Positions 35,441 through 44,752 are shown, numbered from the stretch's first letter. The stretch: 64,000 nucleotides of DNA from Verrucomicrobiota bacterium (GCA_009885995.1 VFJQ01000056.1:62001-126000); one strand, 5' to 3'. Notes: generated by a model not told the origin, from the letters alone. Numbers and translations are program-made.

Positions 35441-36384
35441 ACGACGACTCGCTGCTCCCGATCATCCGCTCGATCCTCGCGCAGCCGACGGCGCCTTTTT
35501 ACGAGGACGCGGTGCGCGGTGAAATCGTGCAGCAGCTCGCGCAGTGTCCGCACGTGGCGACGACGCTCGACGGTTTTGGCAACGTAATCGCGCACTTCCA
35601 GCGCGGCGCGGCGCCGGCGCAGTTCGCGTTCGCGGTTCACATGGATCACCCGGCTTACGTCGGCGAAGAATTCCTCGGCGGCGTGCCGGAGAGTTATCGC
35701 GAGAAGAAGCCGGCGACGCGCGACTTCGGCGCGTTCGCGATGTGGGACTTGCCCGCGTGCGAGGTGCGAGATGGGCGGGTCTTCTCCCGCGCGTGCGATG
35801 ATTTGATCGGCTGCGCGGCGGTGGTCGCGATGTTTCAGGAACTCGAACGCACCGGCGCGGAGGCGAATTGCTACGGCGTGTTCACGCGCGCGGAGGAGGT
35901 CGGTTTCGTCGGCGCGATCGAACTCGCGAAGTCGGCACGGTTGCCACGCGAGGTGACCGTGATCTCCCTCGAATGCAGCTCGGAGAAAGGCGGGATGTGC
36001 AAGATGGGCGACGGCGCGATTCTGCGCGTGGGCGATCGGACGAGCATCTTCGATCCGCAGGTGACAGCCACGATCGCGGAGCTGGCGAAGCGCGCGGAGA
36101 TTCCCGTTCAGCGTTGCCTGATGAGCGGCGGCACATGCGAGGCGACGGCGTATCAACTCTACGGCTACCGCTGCGGCGCGCTGTGCGTGGCGCTGGGCAA
36201 TTACCACAACTGCGGGCCGGACGAGCGGATCGAGCCGGAGTTCGTCGCACTAGACGACGTGCGCGCGCTCACGCGGCTGTGCGTGGAGATCGCGAAGTGC
36301 AAGGAGCCACCCGAGGCCGCGGCGGATGCGCTGCGCGAGCGGCTGGAGAAGCGCGCGGCGGAATACCGCGGGCGCTTCTCCTGA
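35437..36384 (+). CDS. M42-type metalloaminopeptidase
   Basis: A 315-residue metallopeptidase. Metal and catalytic segments recognisable are HMDHPAYVG, SRACDDLIGCAAV (bridging Asp), TRAEEVGFVGA (catalytic Glu pair) and NYHNCGPDERI near the end. The pattern fits M42 glutamyl aminopeptidase/cellulase M-like enzymes, though it is shorter than the usual 340-360 residues. It is translationally coupled to the giant TPR protein by an ATGA overlap. The two may act together on peptides, but that is inference. Confidence 0.8.
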   Translation: MNDDSLLPIIRSILAQPTAPFYEDAVRGEIVQQLAQCPHVATTLDGFGNVIAHFQRGAAPAQFAFAVHMDHPAYVGEEFLGGVPESYREKKPATRDFGAFAMWDLPACEVRDGRVFSRACDDLIGCAAVVAMFQELERTGAEANCYGVFTRAEEVGFVGAIELAKSARLPREVTVISLECSSEKGGMCKMGDGAILRVGDRTSIFDPQVTATIAELAKRAEIPVQRCLMSGGTCEATAYQLYGYRCGALCVALGNYHNCGPDERIEPEFVALDDVRALTRLCVEIAKCKEPPEAAADALRERLEKRAAEYRGRFS

Positions 36385-37359
36385 TCAGCAGATGCTCAGC
36401 ACCTTCTCGACGATATCGGTCGGGCGCGGGAGCTGGCGGGCTTCGAGTTTCGGGCTGTAGATCGCGGGGGCGTCCAGCGCGCTGACACGCAGGACGGGCG
36501 CGTCGAGTTCGTCGAATGCCTTCTCGCTGATCATCGCGGCGATCTGCGCGCCGACGCCGCAGAAGGGTTTGTTTTCCTCGATGCACACGGCGCGGTGCGT
36601 CTTGCGGACGCTGGCGAGGATGGCGTCTTCGTCGAGCGGGCGGATCGAGCGCAGGTCGATGACCTCGGCGTTGATGTCGTGCTCGGCGGCGAGCAACTCG
36701 GCGGCTTTCAGCGCGGTGAGTGCGGCGCGGCCGTGGGCGATGAGCGTGATGTCGGTGCCTTCGCGCTTCACGTCGGCTTTGCCGAGCGGGATGAGGTATT
36801 CCTCCTCGGGCACTTCGCCTTTCTCGCCGTAGAGCAGCGTGTTCTCCATGAACATGACGGGGTCGTTGTCACGGATGGCGGTCTTCATCAGGCCCTTCGC
36901 ATCGTAGGCGGTGGCGGCGCTGACGACCTTGAGGCCGGGGATGGCGGCGAGCCAGTTTTCAGGCGTGTGGCTGTGCGTGGCGCCGACGCTGGTGCCGCCG
37001 TTGGCGGGGCCGCGGATGACGATGGGGCAGTTGATGAGGCCGCCGCTCATGTAGCGGATCTGGCCGGCGTTATTGACGATCTGGTCGTAGGCGACGGTGG
37101 CGAAGCTCCAGAACATGAGCTCCATCACCGGGCGCAGGCCGAGCATGGCGGCGCCGATGCCCATGCCGATAAAGGCGGCTTCGCTGATCGGCGTATCGAC
37201 GACGCGCTTGTCGCCGAATTTCTTCCACAGGCCCTTGGTGACTTTGTAGGCGCCGTCGTATTGCGCCACTTCTTCGCCGATGAGGACGACGTTCGGGTCG
37301 CGCTCGATTTCCTCGGCGAAGGCTTGGTTGAGGGCGTCGCGGTATTCGATGAGTGGCAT
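36385..37359 (-). CDS. pdhB: Pyruvate dehydrogenase E1 component, beta subunit
   Basis: A 324-residue E1-beta subunit of the thiamine-diphosphate-dependent complex that decarboxylates pyruvate for transfer to E2 lipoate. Signatures are GEEVAQYDGAYKVTKGL, DTPISEAAFIGMGIGAA, GGTSVGATHSH and EVIDLRSIRPLD. It is last in a minus-strand operon beginning with pdhA; a HicAB module is inserted between. hicB ends 8 bp before this ATG. Confidence 0.93.
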   Translation of the reverse strand: MPLIEYRDALNQAFAEEIERDPNVVLIGEEVAQYDGAYKVTKGLWKKFGDKRVVDTPISEAAFIGMGIGAAMLGLRPVMELMFWSFATVAYDQIVNNAGQIRYMSGGLINCPIVIRGPANGGTSVGATHSHTPENWLAAIPGLKVVSAATAYDAKGLMKTAIRDNDPVMFMENTLLYGEKGEVPEEEYLIPLGKADVKREGTDITLIAHGRAALTALKAAELLAAEHDINAEVIDLRSIRPLDEDAILASVRKTHRAVCIEENKPFCGVGAQIAAMISEKAFDELDAPVLRVSALDAPAIYSPKLEARQLPRPTDIVEKVLSIC

Positions 37360-37367
37360 GGTAAAAT

Positions 37368-37583
37368 TCAGGCGACGGCGACTTCGACCGACTCGGCGAA
37401 GCTATGCGGGGCGGGCACTGGCTGGCCGTCTTCGCGCAGCGCTTCGATGTGAAACTCGATCGCTTCGCGAATGAGTTGGACCGCTTCCTCGCGCGTCGCC
37501 GCCGCAGCGACGCAGCCTGGCAGGTCCGGCACATAAGCGCCGAAGCTGGTGGGGCCTTCCTCAATGACGACGGTGTAGCGCAT
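37368..37583 (-). CDS. hicB: HicB-like antitoxin
   Basis: A 71-residue HicB-family protein (YTVVIEEGPTSFGAYVPDLPG, then CVAAAATREEAVQLIREAIE), the partially degraded RNase H-like fold that binds HicA. No C-terminal DNA-binding domain is present, so autoregulation would need another partner. It starts 3 bp after hicA. Confidence 0.88.
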   Translation of the reverse strand: MRYTVVIEEGPTSFGAYVPDLPGCVAAAATREEAVQLIREAIEFHIEALREDGQPVPAPHSFAESVEVAVA

Positions 37584-37586
37584 GAG

Positions 37587-37775
37587 TCAGTTCTTGAGTC
37601 CTGCTTGCCTGGGAATGCTGTTCAACGTGCCGGGCGGCACGTCAACGGACGGATGGCCGGCGATGGTCACGAGCCCCGGTTTCGTCGGATGTTTGAAATG
37701 GCGGTGGCTGCCGCGGGTGCGGGTGAGCGACCAACCGTTGTGTTCGATGAGCTTGATCACGTCCCGGACTTTCAA
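37587..37775 (-). CDS. hicA: HicA-like toxin
   Basis: A 62-residue dsRBD-fold mRNA interferase with KVRDVIKLIEHNGW, the catalytic histidine in RGSHRHFKHP and the C-terminal VPPGTLNSIPRQAG. The start is a TTG at 37775, 11 bp after the pdhA stop. The toxin-first order is typical. Its position means the toxin can be expressed only with pyruvate dehydrogenase unless an internal promoter exists. Confidence 0.88.
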   Translation of the reverse strand: MKVRDVIKLIEHNGWSLTRTRGSHRHFKHPTKPGLVTIAGHPSVDVPPGTLNSIPRQAGLKN

Positions 37776-37786
37776 GCGCGTCGGCG

Positions 37787-38872
37787 CTAGTCGTTAAAAA
37801 AATGCTTCCCGGTGCGGCCCGCCTCGGTCTGGCGATCGACTTCAAAATACACGTCCTCGAAGATGCTCGCCTCGCTCGGGATCGGGCTCTCCTCGGCGAA
37901 CACCGCAGCAGCCGCAGCCTCCGCCTTCGATTCCTCGTCGATGGCTTCGTATTGCTCCTCGGTAAGCAGCTTCTCCTCGATGAGCCGGCGCTTGAAGACC
38001 TGGATCGGGTCGTGGTCGCGCTTGAATTTCTCGATCTCGTCTTCCTTGCGGTAGCCGCCCTTGTGCTTCGCGTCGGCGACGGAGTGGCCGTAGTAGCGGT
38101 AGGTGTCGAACTCGAGCACGGTCGGCTTCGATTCGTTGTGCGCGCGCTCGATCGCTTTCTGCGTCACGGCGCGAACCTCGTAAATGTCCTCACCGCCGGC
38201 CTGCGCCCAGTCGATGCAAAAGGCCTCGGCGCGCTGGGCGAGGCAGTGCTCGATGACGGACGAACGCTGGAGGCTCGTGCCCATCGAGTATTTGTTGTTC
38301 TCGATGCAGTAGATGACCGGGAGTTGGAAAAGCGCCGCCATGTTCAGGCTCTCGTAAAAGCAGCCCTGGTTCACCGCGCCGTCGCCGAGGAAGCAAAGCG
38401 CCGCGCCCTTGAGCCCTTTGTATTTGAGCCCGTAGGCGAGGCCGAGCCCGAGCGGCGTCTGGCCGCCGACGATGCCGTGGCCACCCCAGTAGTTCTTGTC
38501 CGGCGCAAAGAAATGCATCGAGCCGCCCTTGCCCTTCGAGCAGCCGGTGGCTTTGCCGAAAAGCTCGGCCATGCACTCGTTCATGTGCATCCCGACGGCG
38601 AGCGCGTGGCCGTGGTCGCGGTAGGCGGTGATGACGTGGTCGTCGTCGCCCATGAGCGAGCAGGCCCCGACGGCGACGGATTCCTGGCCGTTATACAGAT
38701 GCAGGAAGCCGCCCATCTTGCCCCCGTTGTATTGGCGCAGCGCCTCGATCTCGAAGCGGCGCACGCGGATCATCCCGCGCAGGAGCTTGAGCTTCTCCTC
38801 AGCGGTGAGCTTCTGGTTGATGGGCGCTTTGGCGTAATCCTCGGTGTGCTTGGTTTTGGCGGCGGTTCCCAT
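37787..38872 (-). CDS. pdhA: Pyruvate dehydrogenase E1 component, alpha subunit
   Basis: A 361-residue E1-alpha subunit carrying the thiamine diphosphate site (LCFLGDGAVNQGCFYESLNMA, GDG...N motif) and RRFEIEALRQYNGGKMGGFLH near the N-terminus. GHSVADAKHKGGYRKEDE is the conserved phosphorylation-loop region. It is first in the operon with hicA, hicB and pdhB. E2 and E3 genes are not in the window. The length and motifs are typical of the heterotetrameric E1. Confidence 0.94.
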   Translation of the reverse strand: MGTAAKTKHTEDYAKAPINQKLTAEEKLKLLRGMIRVRRFEIEALRQYNGGKMGGFLHLYNGQESVAVGACSLMGDDDHVITAYRDHGHALAVGMHMNECMAELFGKATGCSKGKGGSMHFFAPDKNYWGGHGIVGGQTPLGLGLAYGLKYKGLKGAALCFLGDGAVNQGCFYESLNMAALFQLPVIYCIENNKYSMGTSLQRSSVIEHCLAQRAEAFCIDWAQAGGEDIYEVRAVTQKAIERAHNESKPTVLEFDTYRYYGHSVADAKHKGGYRKEDEIEKFKRDHDPIQVFKRRLIEEKLLTEEQYEAIDEESKAEAAAAAVFAEESPIPSEASIFEDVYFEVDRQTEAGRTGKHFFND

Positions 38873-38947
38873 GGCGAAAAAATTTCGGGCTCCCTCTAAC
38901 CGGGCTGACCGGGGCGCGCAACTGGCAAGCGTGGTTGACCCGGCAAC

Positions 38948-41266
38948 CTACGGTCCGAGCGAGTCGAGCAGCGCGCGCGCCTCGGGAAAGCCGGGCTGGA
39001 TCTGGAGGGCGCGCTGAGCCGCGGCGCGCGCTTCGTCGCGCTGGCCGCGCTGGGCGTGGATCGTGGCGCGGGCGTAGGGAAGACGCGGGTCGCCCGGGTC
39101 GGCGGCTTCGCCCTGCTGGAGGGCGGCGATGGCGCCTTCGGGCTGGCCGATGGAGTTGCGGGCGAGGCCGAGATTATACCAGGCGCGAGCGTGGCGGCGG
39201 TCGAGTTCGACGGCCTTTTCAAACTCCGGCACGGCGTTCGGAAGGTTGCCGGCTTCGTTCCAGGCGAGCGCGAGTTTGTAGTGCCACTCGGCGTTCTGCG
39301 GTTCGAGGCGCACGGCTTCCTGCATCTGCGCGAGCGCCTCCGGGGCGTGGCCGAGCTGGCTGAGCAGCACGCCGTATTCGTGCCGGAGGCCGCCGGAGCG
39401 CGTGTCCCACGACACGGCTTTTGCGAAATGGGCGAGCGCGCCTGCAGAGTCGCCGCGGGCTTGGGCGAGCACGCCGAGCTGAAGCTGCCCCGCGGGCTGG
39501 TCGGCGCCGAGGTCGAGCGTGTGCTTCAGCTCACGGCCGGCGCGGGAGTTCGCATCGACGGTCGCGCGGAGCCCCCACGCGGCAGCGACGCGCACGCTGC
39601 GGCTCGGATCATCGAGCGTGCGCTGGAGCCAGCCGCGGGCTTGGGCGTTGCCGGCTTCCGCGAGCGGTTCGAGCTGCTGCGCGGCGGCGGTGCGGACGAG
39701 CGGATCGGGATGCACGGTGCCTTCGCCGAGCGCATCTCGAACCGCCGGTTCGCCCGACCACGGCCCGAGCAGCTTCAGCAACGTCGCTTTCCACGACGGC
39801 GAGGTTTCCACCTTCCACGAATCGAGCAACGGCGCGCTGTTGCGCGCTTCGCCGGTCCGGGCGGCGGCGATGTGCTGCGCGCGTTCGCGGCTGGGACGCT
39901 GCATCTTCGCGCCCCACCACTTGTCCGCCGCAGCGAGCGCCCAGTCGGCGTCCTTGTCGGCGTGGCAGCGGTTGCAGGCGTTCGGGATGCCGTGCTGCTT
40001 CGTGAGCAGCGGATCGGGGATCGTGAACCCGTGATCATGCCGCGGATGGCGCTGCATGTAGTTCGTGATCGGCATATGACACGCCGTGCATTCCGCGCCC
40101 GTGCTCCCGGCGGCGTGGAAGCTGTGCGCGATCGGATCGATCACGGGCGCGACCACGGTGCTGTCGGGGATTTGCCCCGGCGCGCCGGAGTGACAGCGCA
40201 CGCACAGCGCGTTGCCCTCGAAGCGCCGCTTGCCCGTGTGCGGCTCGTGGCAATCGACGCAGCGCACGCCGGCCGCGTGCATCTTGCTGCTGCGGAAGGA
40301 GCCGTATTCGTAGAGCTCGTCGCGCACTTGCCCGTCGGCGAAATACAGGTCGCTCTCGTCCACGGTCGTGAGCTGGTAGTGCTCCGCGAAGTCGTCGCCC
40401 GGGACGAAGTCGCCCGTGAGCTCGCGCCGCCGCGCGTGGCAGCCGCCGCACGTGTCGAAAGTCTGGTCGCGCGTGAAGCGGCGCACCGTCGGGTCGGGCT
40501 CGGCCTTGTCCGGGTGCGCGGCGCGCCAATCGACGTGCGCCTTCATCGGCCCGTGGCAGGCTTCGCAAGCGACCGTCATCTCCGCCATCGCCGTGTGGAA
40601 GCTGTCGGTCGGCGCGTCGTAGTTTTTACGCAGCCGCGTGTTGTGGCAGCTCGCGCACATGGTGTTCCAAGTCATCCCGCGCCCCGTCCAGTGGCCCCAC
40701 TCGCCGGGCACGCGGTCCTCGTCGCCATACACGTCGAACCACTCGACGCGGTGCGGATCGAAGGCGAGTTCCGAGCTCTGCACGCGGCCGTTCGGACGCT
40801 CGATGAGCACTTGCCGCAGTGGATCGTGCCCTATGATCCGCGCGACCGGATACGCCTCGCGCTTCCCGTCGAAACCAAGCGTCGTAAGCACATAACCCGC
40901 AGCGGATTTCGCCGCAGCGGATTCCTGCGTGCCGTGCTTGATCGCGTGCTCGGGCGCGAAAGCCGCGTCGTCGAGCGCGGCGGACGGCTTGCGCTCGGCG
41001 TGGAAGTGATCCGATGTCGCCCACTTCGCGAACTGATCCGCATGACACGCGCGGCAGGACTCCGAGCCCGCGTATTCGGCGAAGACCTTCTCCTGCGGCG
41101 CGAGCAGCGGGGCCGGCGGAGGCGTCGGCGCGGTTTGCACCGGCGCTGGCGATCGATGCTTCCATACCACCACGCCGACCGCCCATAGCACACACACCGC
41201 TGCGACGATCCACGCACGCCGCATCGAGCGAGGCGCGGCGCCGGGCTTTTGGCGTTTGCGACTCAC
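38948..41266 (-). CDS. Octaheme c-type cytochrome with TPR tail
   Basis: A 772-residue protein with a basic N-terminus and single membrane anchor (MRRAWIVAAVCVLWAVGVVV) followed by eight CxxCH motifs (CRACH, CASCH, CEACH, CGGCH, CVDCH, CVRCH, CTACH, CNRCH) over roughly the first 450 residues, then a HEAT-like stretch and TPRs (about 580-760). It resembles multiheme cytochromes for periplasmic electron transfer. GTG at 41266 is chosen because it overlaps the prepilin peptidase stop by GTGA; an ATG at 41224 would remove 14 residues. Electron partners are unknown. Confidence 0.85.
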   Translation of the reverse strand: MSRKRQKPGAAPRSMRRAWIVAAVCVLWAVGVVVWKHRSPAPVQTAPTPPPAPLLAPQEKVFAEYAGSESCRACHADQFAKWATSDHFHAERKPSAALDDAAFAPEHAIKHGTQESAAAKSAAGYVLTTLGFDGKREAYPVARIIGHDPLRQVLIERPNGRVQSSELAFDPHRVEWFDVYGDEDRVPGEWGHWTGRGMTWNTMCASCHNTRLRKNYDAPTDSFHTAMAEMTVACEACHGPMKAHVDWRAAHPDKAEPDPTVRRFTRDQTFDTCGGCHARRRELTGDFVPGDDFAEHYQLTTVDESDLYFADGQVRDELYEYGSFRSSKMHAAGVRCVDCHEPHTGKRRFEGNALCVRCHSGAPGQIPDSTVVAPVIDPIAHSFHAAGSTGAECTACHMPITNYMQRHPRHDHGFTIPDPLLTKQHGIPNACNRCHADKDADWALAAADKWWGAKMQRPSRERAQHIAAARTGEARNSAPLLDSWKVETSPSWKATLLKLLGPWSGEPAVRDALGEGTVHPDPLVRTAAAQQLEPLAEAGNAQARGWLQRTLDDPSRSVRVAAAWGLRATVDANSRAGRELKHTLDLGADQPAGQLQLGVLAQARGDSAGALAHFAKAVSWDTRSGGLRHEYGVLLSQLGHAPEALAQMQEAVRLEPQNAEWHYKLALAWNEAGNLPNAVPEFEKAVELDRRHARAWYNLGLARNSIGQPEGAIAALQQGEAADPGDPRLPYARATIHAQRGQRDEARAAAQRALQIQPGFPEARALLDSLGP

Positions 41267-42357
41267 AACACCGGATGCGTGTAAGACCAATACCACGCCA
41301 CCGCGCGCGGCCCGTAAAAGACCCACAGCAGCGCGCCGAGCGAAAGATAAGGGCCGAAGGGAATCTTCGCGCTCCACTCGCGCCTGCCAATCGCGATCGT
41401 GAACAGCCCGATCACCGCGCCGATCGTGGACGCGGCGACGAGCGTGAAGAGCACCGCCTTCCAGCCGAGAAACGCGCCGATGCACGCCATGAACTTCACA
41501 TCGCCGAAGCCCATCGCTTCACGCGGGATCACGATCTCCGTCACGGTGCCGCGGATTTCGTCGAGCTTGTCGAGCGGCCACTCGCGCTCGCCGATGCGCA
41601 CGCGGTTGTAGTGAAACCCGGGCTCGGCGTTCTCGAAGCGCTCGCCCGCGATCGTGATCTCCGGACACTTCATCAGCAGGCGGTCGCTCTCTCGCGCGAA
41701 GAAGTCGCTCCACAGTTGCTTCTCCTCGCCGCAAATGAAGTCCGCGTCGTCCTCGCGTCGCGTCCACGTGAAGGTCTCGGTCTTCTCGAGCACCACGCGC
41801 TTTTTGCCGAAGGCGAGCTTGCCCGCCTCGACCACGCCCCACAGCAGCAGGTAGCCGCCCGCGCCGCCGACGAGCGACCACATCGCGCCTTCGAGCGGAG
41901 AGCGCACGCCGTGGAGCAGCGGAATCGAGAGGCTGAGCACCACGCCCGCCGCGGCGCCGCCCCACGTGATTTCATCCGGGATGATGAAGTGCTCGAAGTC
42001 GATGAACGTCGCGACGACGAGCAGCGCGACGAAGATCCACAGCGGCAGCGCGAGGATCCAAGATTGCGTGAGCCACACGGCGAGGAAGAGCAGCCCGGTG
42101 AGCAGCTCGACGCCGAAGTAACGGAACGCGATCCCCGCGCCGCAGTTCGCGCACTTGCCGCGCAGCGAGAGCCACGAGATGAGCGGCAGGTTGCGATACC
42201 ACGGGATCTGGTATTTGCAGCTCGGGCAGAACGACCGGCGCGGTTCGTTGACCGAAAGATCACGCGGCATCCGATAGATGCACACGTTCAGAAACGACCC
42301 GATGCACGCGCCGAGCACGAAGGCGAAGGCGGCGAAGACGAGGTCGTAGGAGACCAT
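41263..42357 (-). CDS. pilD: Prepilin peptidase with a long inter-catalytic insertion
   Basis: A 364-residue A24 peptidase that cleaves and methylates type IV pilin-like leaders in the inner membrane. It has GSFLNVCIYRMPRDLS, a Cys4 zinc motif (C44, C47, C69, C72) and the two catalytic aspartates D120 (FIDFEHFIIPDE) and D286 (MGFGDVKFM). Usual spacing between them is about 65 residues; here about 166, because of a roughly 100-residue soluble insertion (AFGKKRVVLEKTETFTW onward). It overlaps the octaheme cytochrome by 4 bases. Confidence 0.88.
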   Translation of the reverse strand: MVSYDLVFAAFAFVLGACIGSFLNVCIYRMPRDLSVNEPRRSFCPSCKYQIPWYRNLPLISWLSLRGKCANCGAGIAFRYFGVELLTGLLFLAVWLTQSWILALPLWIFVALLVVATFIDFEHFIIPDEITWGGAAAGVVLSLSIPLLHGVRSPLEGAMWSLVGGAGGYLLLWGVVEAGKLAFGKKRVVLEKTETFTWTRREDDADFICGEEKQLWSDFFARESDRLLMKCPEITIAGERFENAEPGFHYNRVRIGEREWPLDKLDEIRGTVTEIVIPREAMGFGDVKFMACIGAFLGWKAVLFTLVAASTIGAVIGLFTIAIGRREWSAKIPFGPYLSLGALLWVFYGPRAVAWYWSYTHPVL

Positions 42358-42360
42358 CGG

Positions 42361-43362
42361 CTAATCCACGAGGTGCAGCGGCTTGCCGTCGAGCAGCGCG
42401 AGGTCGGCATCGACCATCAGCCGCGTGAGCGCGTCGAACTTCGTCGCCGGCTCCCAGCCGAGCTTCGCTTTCGCTTTGCCCGGATCGCCGATGAGCAGCT
42501 CGACCTCGGCGGGCCGCTCGTAGCGCGCGTCGAACTTCACATGCTTCTGCCAGTCGAGCCCCGCGTGCGCGAAGGCCACTTCGCAGAACTCGCGCACGCT
42601 GTGAGTCTCATTCGTCGCGAGCACGTAGTCGGCGGCCTCGGGCTGCTGGAGGATGCGCCACATGCCTTCCACGTATTCGCGCGCGTAGCCCCAGTCGCGC
42701 TTCGCATCGAGGTTGCCGAGGTAGAGCGCGTCCTGCTGGCCGCGTTTGATGGCGGCGACGGCGCGCGTGATCTTGCGCGTCACGAAGGTCTCACCGCGGC
42801 GCGGGCTCTCGTGGTTGAAGAGGATGCCGTTGCTCGCATGCATGCCGTAGCTCTCGCGGTAGTTCACCGTGGCCCAGTAGGCGTAAACTTTCGCCACCGC
42901 GTAGGGCGAGCGCGGCCAGAACGGCGTCGTCTCCGTCTGCGGCACCTGCTGCACTTTGCCGAACATTTCGCTCGAGCTGGCCTGGTAAAAACGCGCGGGC
43001 ACCTTCGCCTCGCGGATGGCTTCGAGGATGCGGATCGTCCCGAGCGCGACGATGTCGCCGGTGTATTCCGGGATGTCGAAGCTCACACGCACGTGGCTCT
43101 GCGCGCCGAGATGGTAAATCTCGTCCGGCCCGATCCGGTCGATGAGCCGCGTGAGATTGAGCGCGTCGGCGAGGTCGCCGTAATGCAGGTGCAGCCGCAC
43201 GCCGTTCACGTGCGGATCGCGATAGAGGTGATCGATGCGCGACGTGTTGAAGGTGCTCGCCCGGCGGATGATGCCGTGGACTTCGTAGTCCTTCGCGAGC
43301 AACAGATCGGCAAGGTAGCTGCCATCCTGGCCGGTGATGCCGGTGATGAGGGCTTTTTTCAT
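42361..43362 (-). CDS. gmd: GDP-mannose 4,6-dehydratase
   Basis: A 333-residue extended SDR converting GDP-mannose to GDP-4-keto-6-deoxymannose, precursor of fucose, rhamnose or perosamine. The NADP loop [25 protein letters not shown], the catalytic [10 protein letters not shown] and [20 protein letters not shown] are diagnostic of Gmd. ATG at 43362 starts at [14 protein letters not shown]. The prepilin peptidase begins 3 bp downstream. The region upstream (43363-43560) has no gene. Confidence 0.93.
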   Translation of the reverse strand: MKKALITGITGQDGSYLADLLLAKDYEVHGIIRRASTFNTSRIDHLYRDPHVNGVRLHLHYGDLADALNLTRLIDRIGPDEIYHLGAQSHVRVSFDIPEYTGDIVALGTIRILEAIREAKVPARFYQASSSEMFGKVQQVPQTETTPFWPRSPYAVAKVYAYWATVNYRESYGMHASNGILFNHESPRRGETFVTRKITRAVAAIKRGQQDALYLGNLDAKRDWGYAREYVEGMWRILQQPEAADYVLATNETHSVREFCEVAFAHAGLDWQKHVKFDARYERPAEVELLIGDPGKAKAKLGWEPATKFDALTRLMVDADLALLDGKPLHLVD

Positions 43363-43560
43363 GTGGGGCGCGCAGTGGACGCAGGAACGCCGCGCGGGCA
43401 AAAGGAAAATGACTCACCCCACCGCGAGCGGGTTGCGCCAGCATCGCCGGCATCCGCGCCCTTAAAGCGAGTGGCTTCAGCGTGAAACCGCTGCAGGAGT
43501 GGCACGGGCGCTGAGCGAGATTCTCGGTCTGCCCCCGCTCACTTGAGAGGCGTTGCGGCT

Positions 43561-44115
43561 TCAGCGATTAGATTCTGCATAAGTGAAGCGCGCTCGAAGA
43601 AACCAGTATTGAGGTGACTCTCTTTCGATCTCCGCATTGGTTTTGGAAACTTTGCGATAGTCGGTCCATGCGGCAGCTCGAAGGAACAGAACAATCTCCT
43701 CGCCTATTTTGGGCTGTTCAATTCGCTGACGCTGCTGTGTGACGTTCGCACCGTCTGCAAAGATGTTCTCGAGGAGATAGGTGATACTGTTGCCGTCCAC
43801 GCCGTAAGTGAACTGAACGTGCTTGGACGGCGTTGGTGCTAGCAAGTGCTGGTTGCGGACAGTGAATGAAAGTGTTGGCTTCATCGTCGGTCTCAGGCTC
43901 CTCGTAACTTGGGTCTTGTCGTCACCATCGGCGGTCTTGATGTCAATCCAGCATTCAGCAATTACAGGTCGGTCGAAAGTGAAGGTGACTCTTCGAGATT
44001 CGATACCCAACTCGGAAGCCAACTCTGCAACCGAAAGCTCGCCATCGACGGGATCTGCTGCGAGTGTCGATACGGAACAAGTATGCAAGATTAGCAGAGC
44101 AATCGCGGCATTCAC
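43561..44115 (-). CDS. Exported protein of a probable integron gene cassette
   Basis: A 184-residue protein with a short signal peptide (MNAAIALLILHTCSVSTLAA) and no recognised domain. I chose GTG at 44115 because it starts the signal peptide and lies 16 nt after the attC site; a longer frame starts upstream and translates the attC itself. Its composition is clearly more AT-rich than its neighbours, a sign of transfer. Function unknown. Confidence 0.65.
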   Translation of the reverse strand: MNAAIALLILHTCSVSTLAADPVDGELSVAELASELGIESRRVTFTFDRPVIAECWIDIKTADGDDKTQVTRSLRPTMKPTLSFTVRNQHLLAPTPSKHVQFTYGVDGNSITYLLENIFADGANVTQQRQRIEQPKIGEEIVLFLRAAAWTDYRKVSKTNAEIERESPQYWFLRARFTYAESNR

Positions 44116-44130
44116 GGTGCGTGTAGCAGC

Positions 44131-44210
44131 GTCTAACGACCCCAAGCTCAGCGACCGCGGAGTGCGGCGCGGCACCTGCATGGCGAGCGCCTGGTTATGT
44201 GTCGTTGGGT
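44131..44210 (-). other. Candidate integron attC recombination site
   Basis: On the minus strand an 80-bp segment begins with the R'' box ACCCAAC (fits RYYYAAC) and ends with the R' box GTTAGAC (fits GTTRRRY). Adjacent AACGAC and GTCGTT pair perfectly, and inner arms CCAGGCGCTC and GAGCTTGG pair with extrahelical bases, as in attC hairpins. It lies 2 nt inside the stop of one ORF and 16 nt before the start of the next. Confidence 0.7.
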
Positions 44211-44752
44211 TACGGCTTGGTAGCTTCATTTGGAGCGTTGCTTGGCGTGGCGCTTTGATTCTGTTGAGCCTCTGCGCTTTTCAATTCGGGAACCTTTGGG
44301 GCTACCGGGTTGCCAGCGGTGACTTTAGGCTTCCGAGCGTCGTAGAAGTCATCCGCAGCCTTCCGTGAGACTCCGCCTATGAAACCGGATATGACCAAGG
44401 AGAGAATCCACACGATAAATGCGCCAACAGCCAAAAGGGTCTTGGAGCGTTTCCATTTTGGTTTGCGGAGTTCAGCGATTGCCGACTCCCATTCGTGCGG
44501 CTTTGTCTGGTTGATTCCATACGCCGTATATCCATTAGAGGCTACTGGGAAGACTAGCTTGAGGTCTTCAAGGTGTTTGAATACACCCTCCGCTTCGATT
44601 TGGGAAAGCGGTGGTTGGGGCAGGCTTTCGTCTTTGAGGTTGGACGCCGTTAACGTGTTTGGCATGAAGGCGAAATCAACGGCTCGCTTGGACCACAGCC
44701 ACGCGACAAAATCCACAGCGGGTCGCTTGGGAGGGTCTTTATGGTTGCTCAT
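44210..44752 (-). CDS. Single-pass membrane protein of a probable integron cassette
   Basis: A 180-residue protein with a soluble N-terminal half containing PPLSQIEAEGVFKHLEDLKL (winged-helix-like pattern at most) and one transmembrane segment (LLAVGAFIVWILSLVISGFI), then a low-complexity tail. Its base composition is AT-richer than the surroundings. GTTAGGC, matching an attC R' box, lies 24 nt before its ATG, and a fuller attC follows its stop. I do not recognise the family. Confidence 0.65.
   Translation of the reverse strand: MSNHKDPPKRPAVDFVAWLWSKRAVDFAFMPNTLTASNLKDESLPQPPLSQIEAEGVFKHLEDLKLVFPVASNGYTAYGINQTKPHEWESAIAELRKPKWKRSKTLLAVGAFIVWILSLVISGFIGGVSRKAADDFYDARKPKVTAGNPVAPKVPELKSAEAQQNQSATPSNAPNEATKP

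Noticed and set aside
37404..37790. Plus-strand ORF opposite hicAB
   Set aside because: hicA and hicB on the minus strand have clear family motifs; the plus-strand frame has none.
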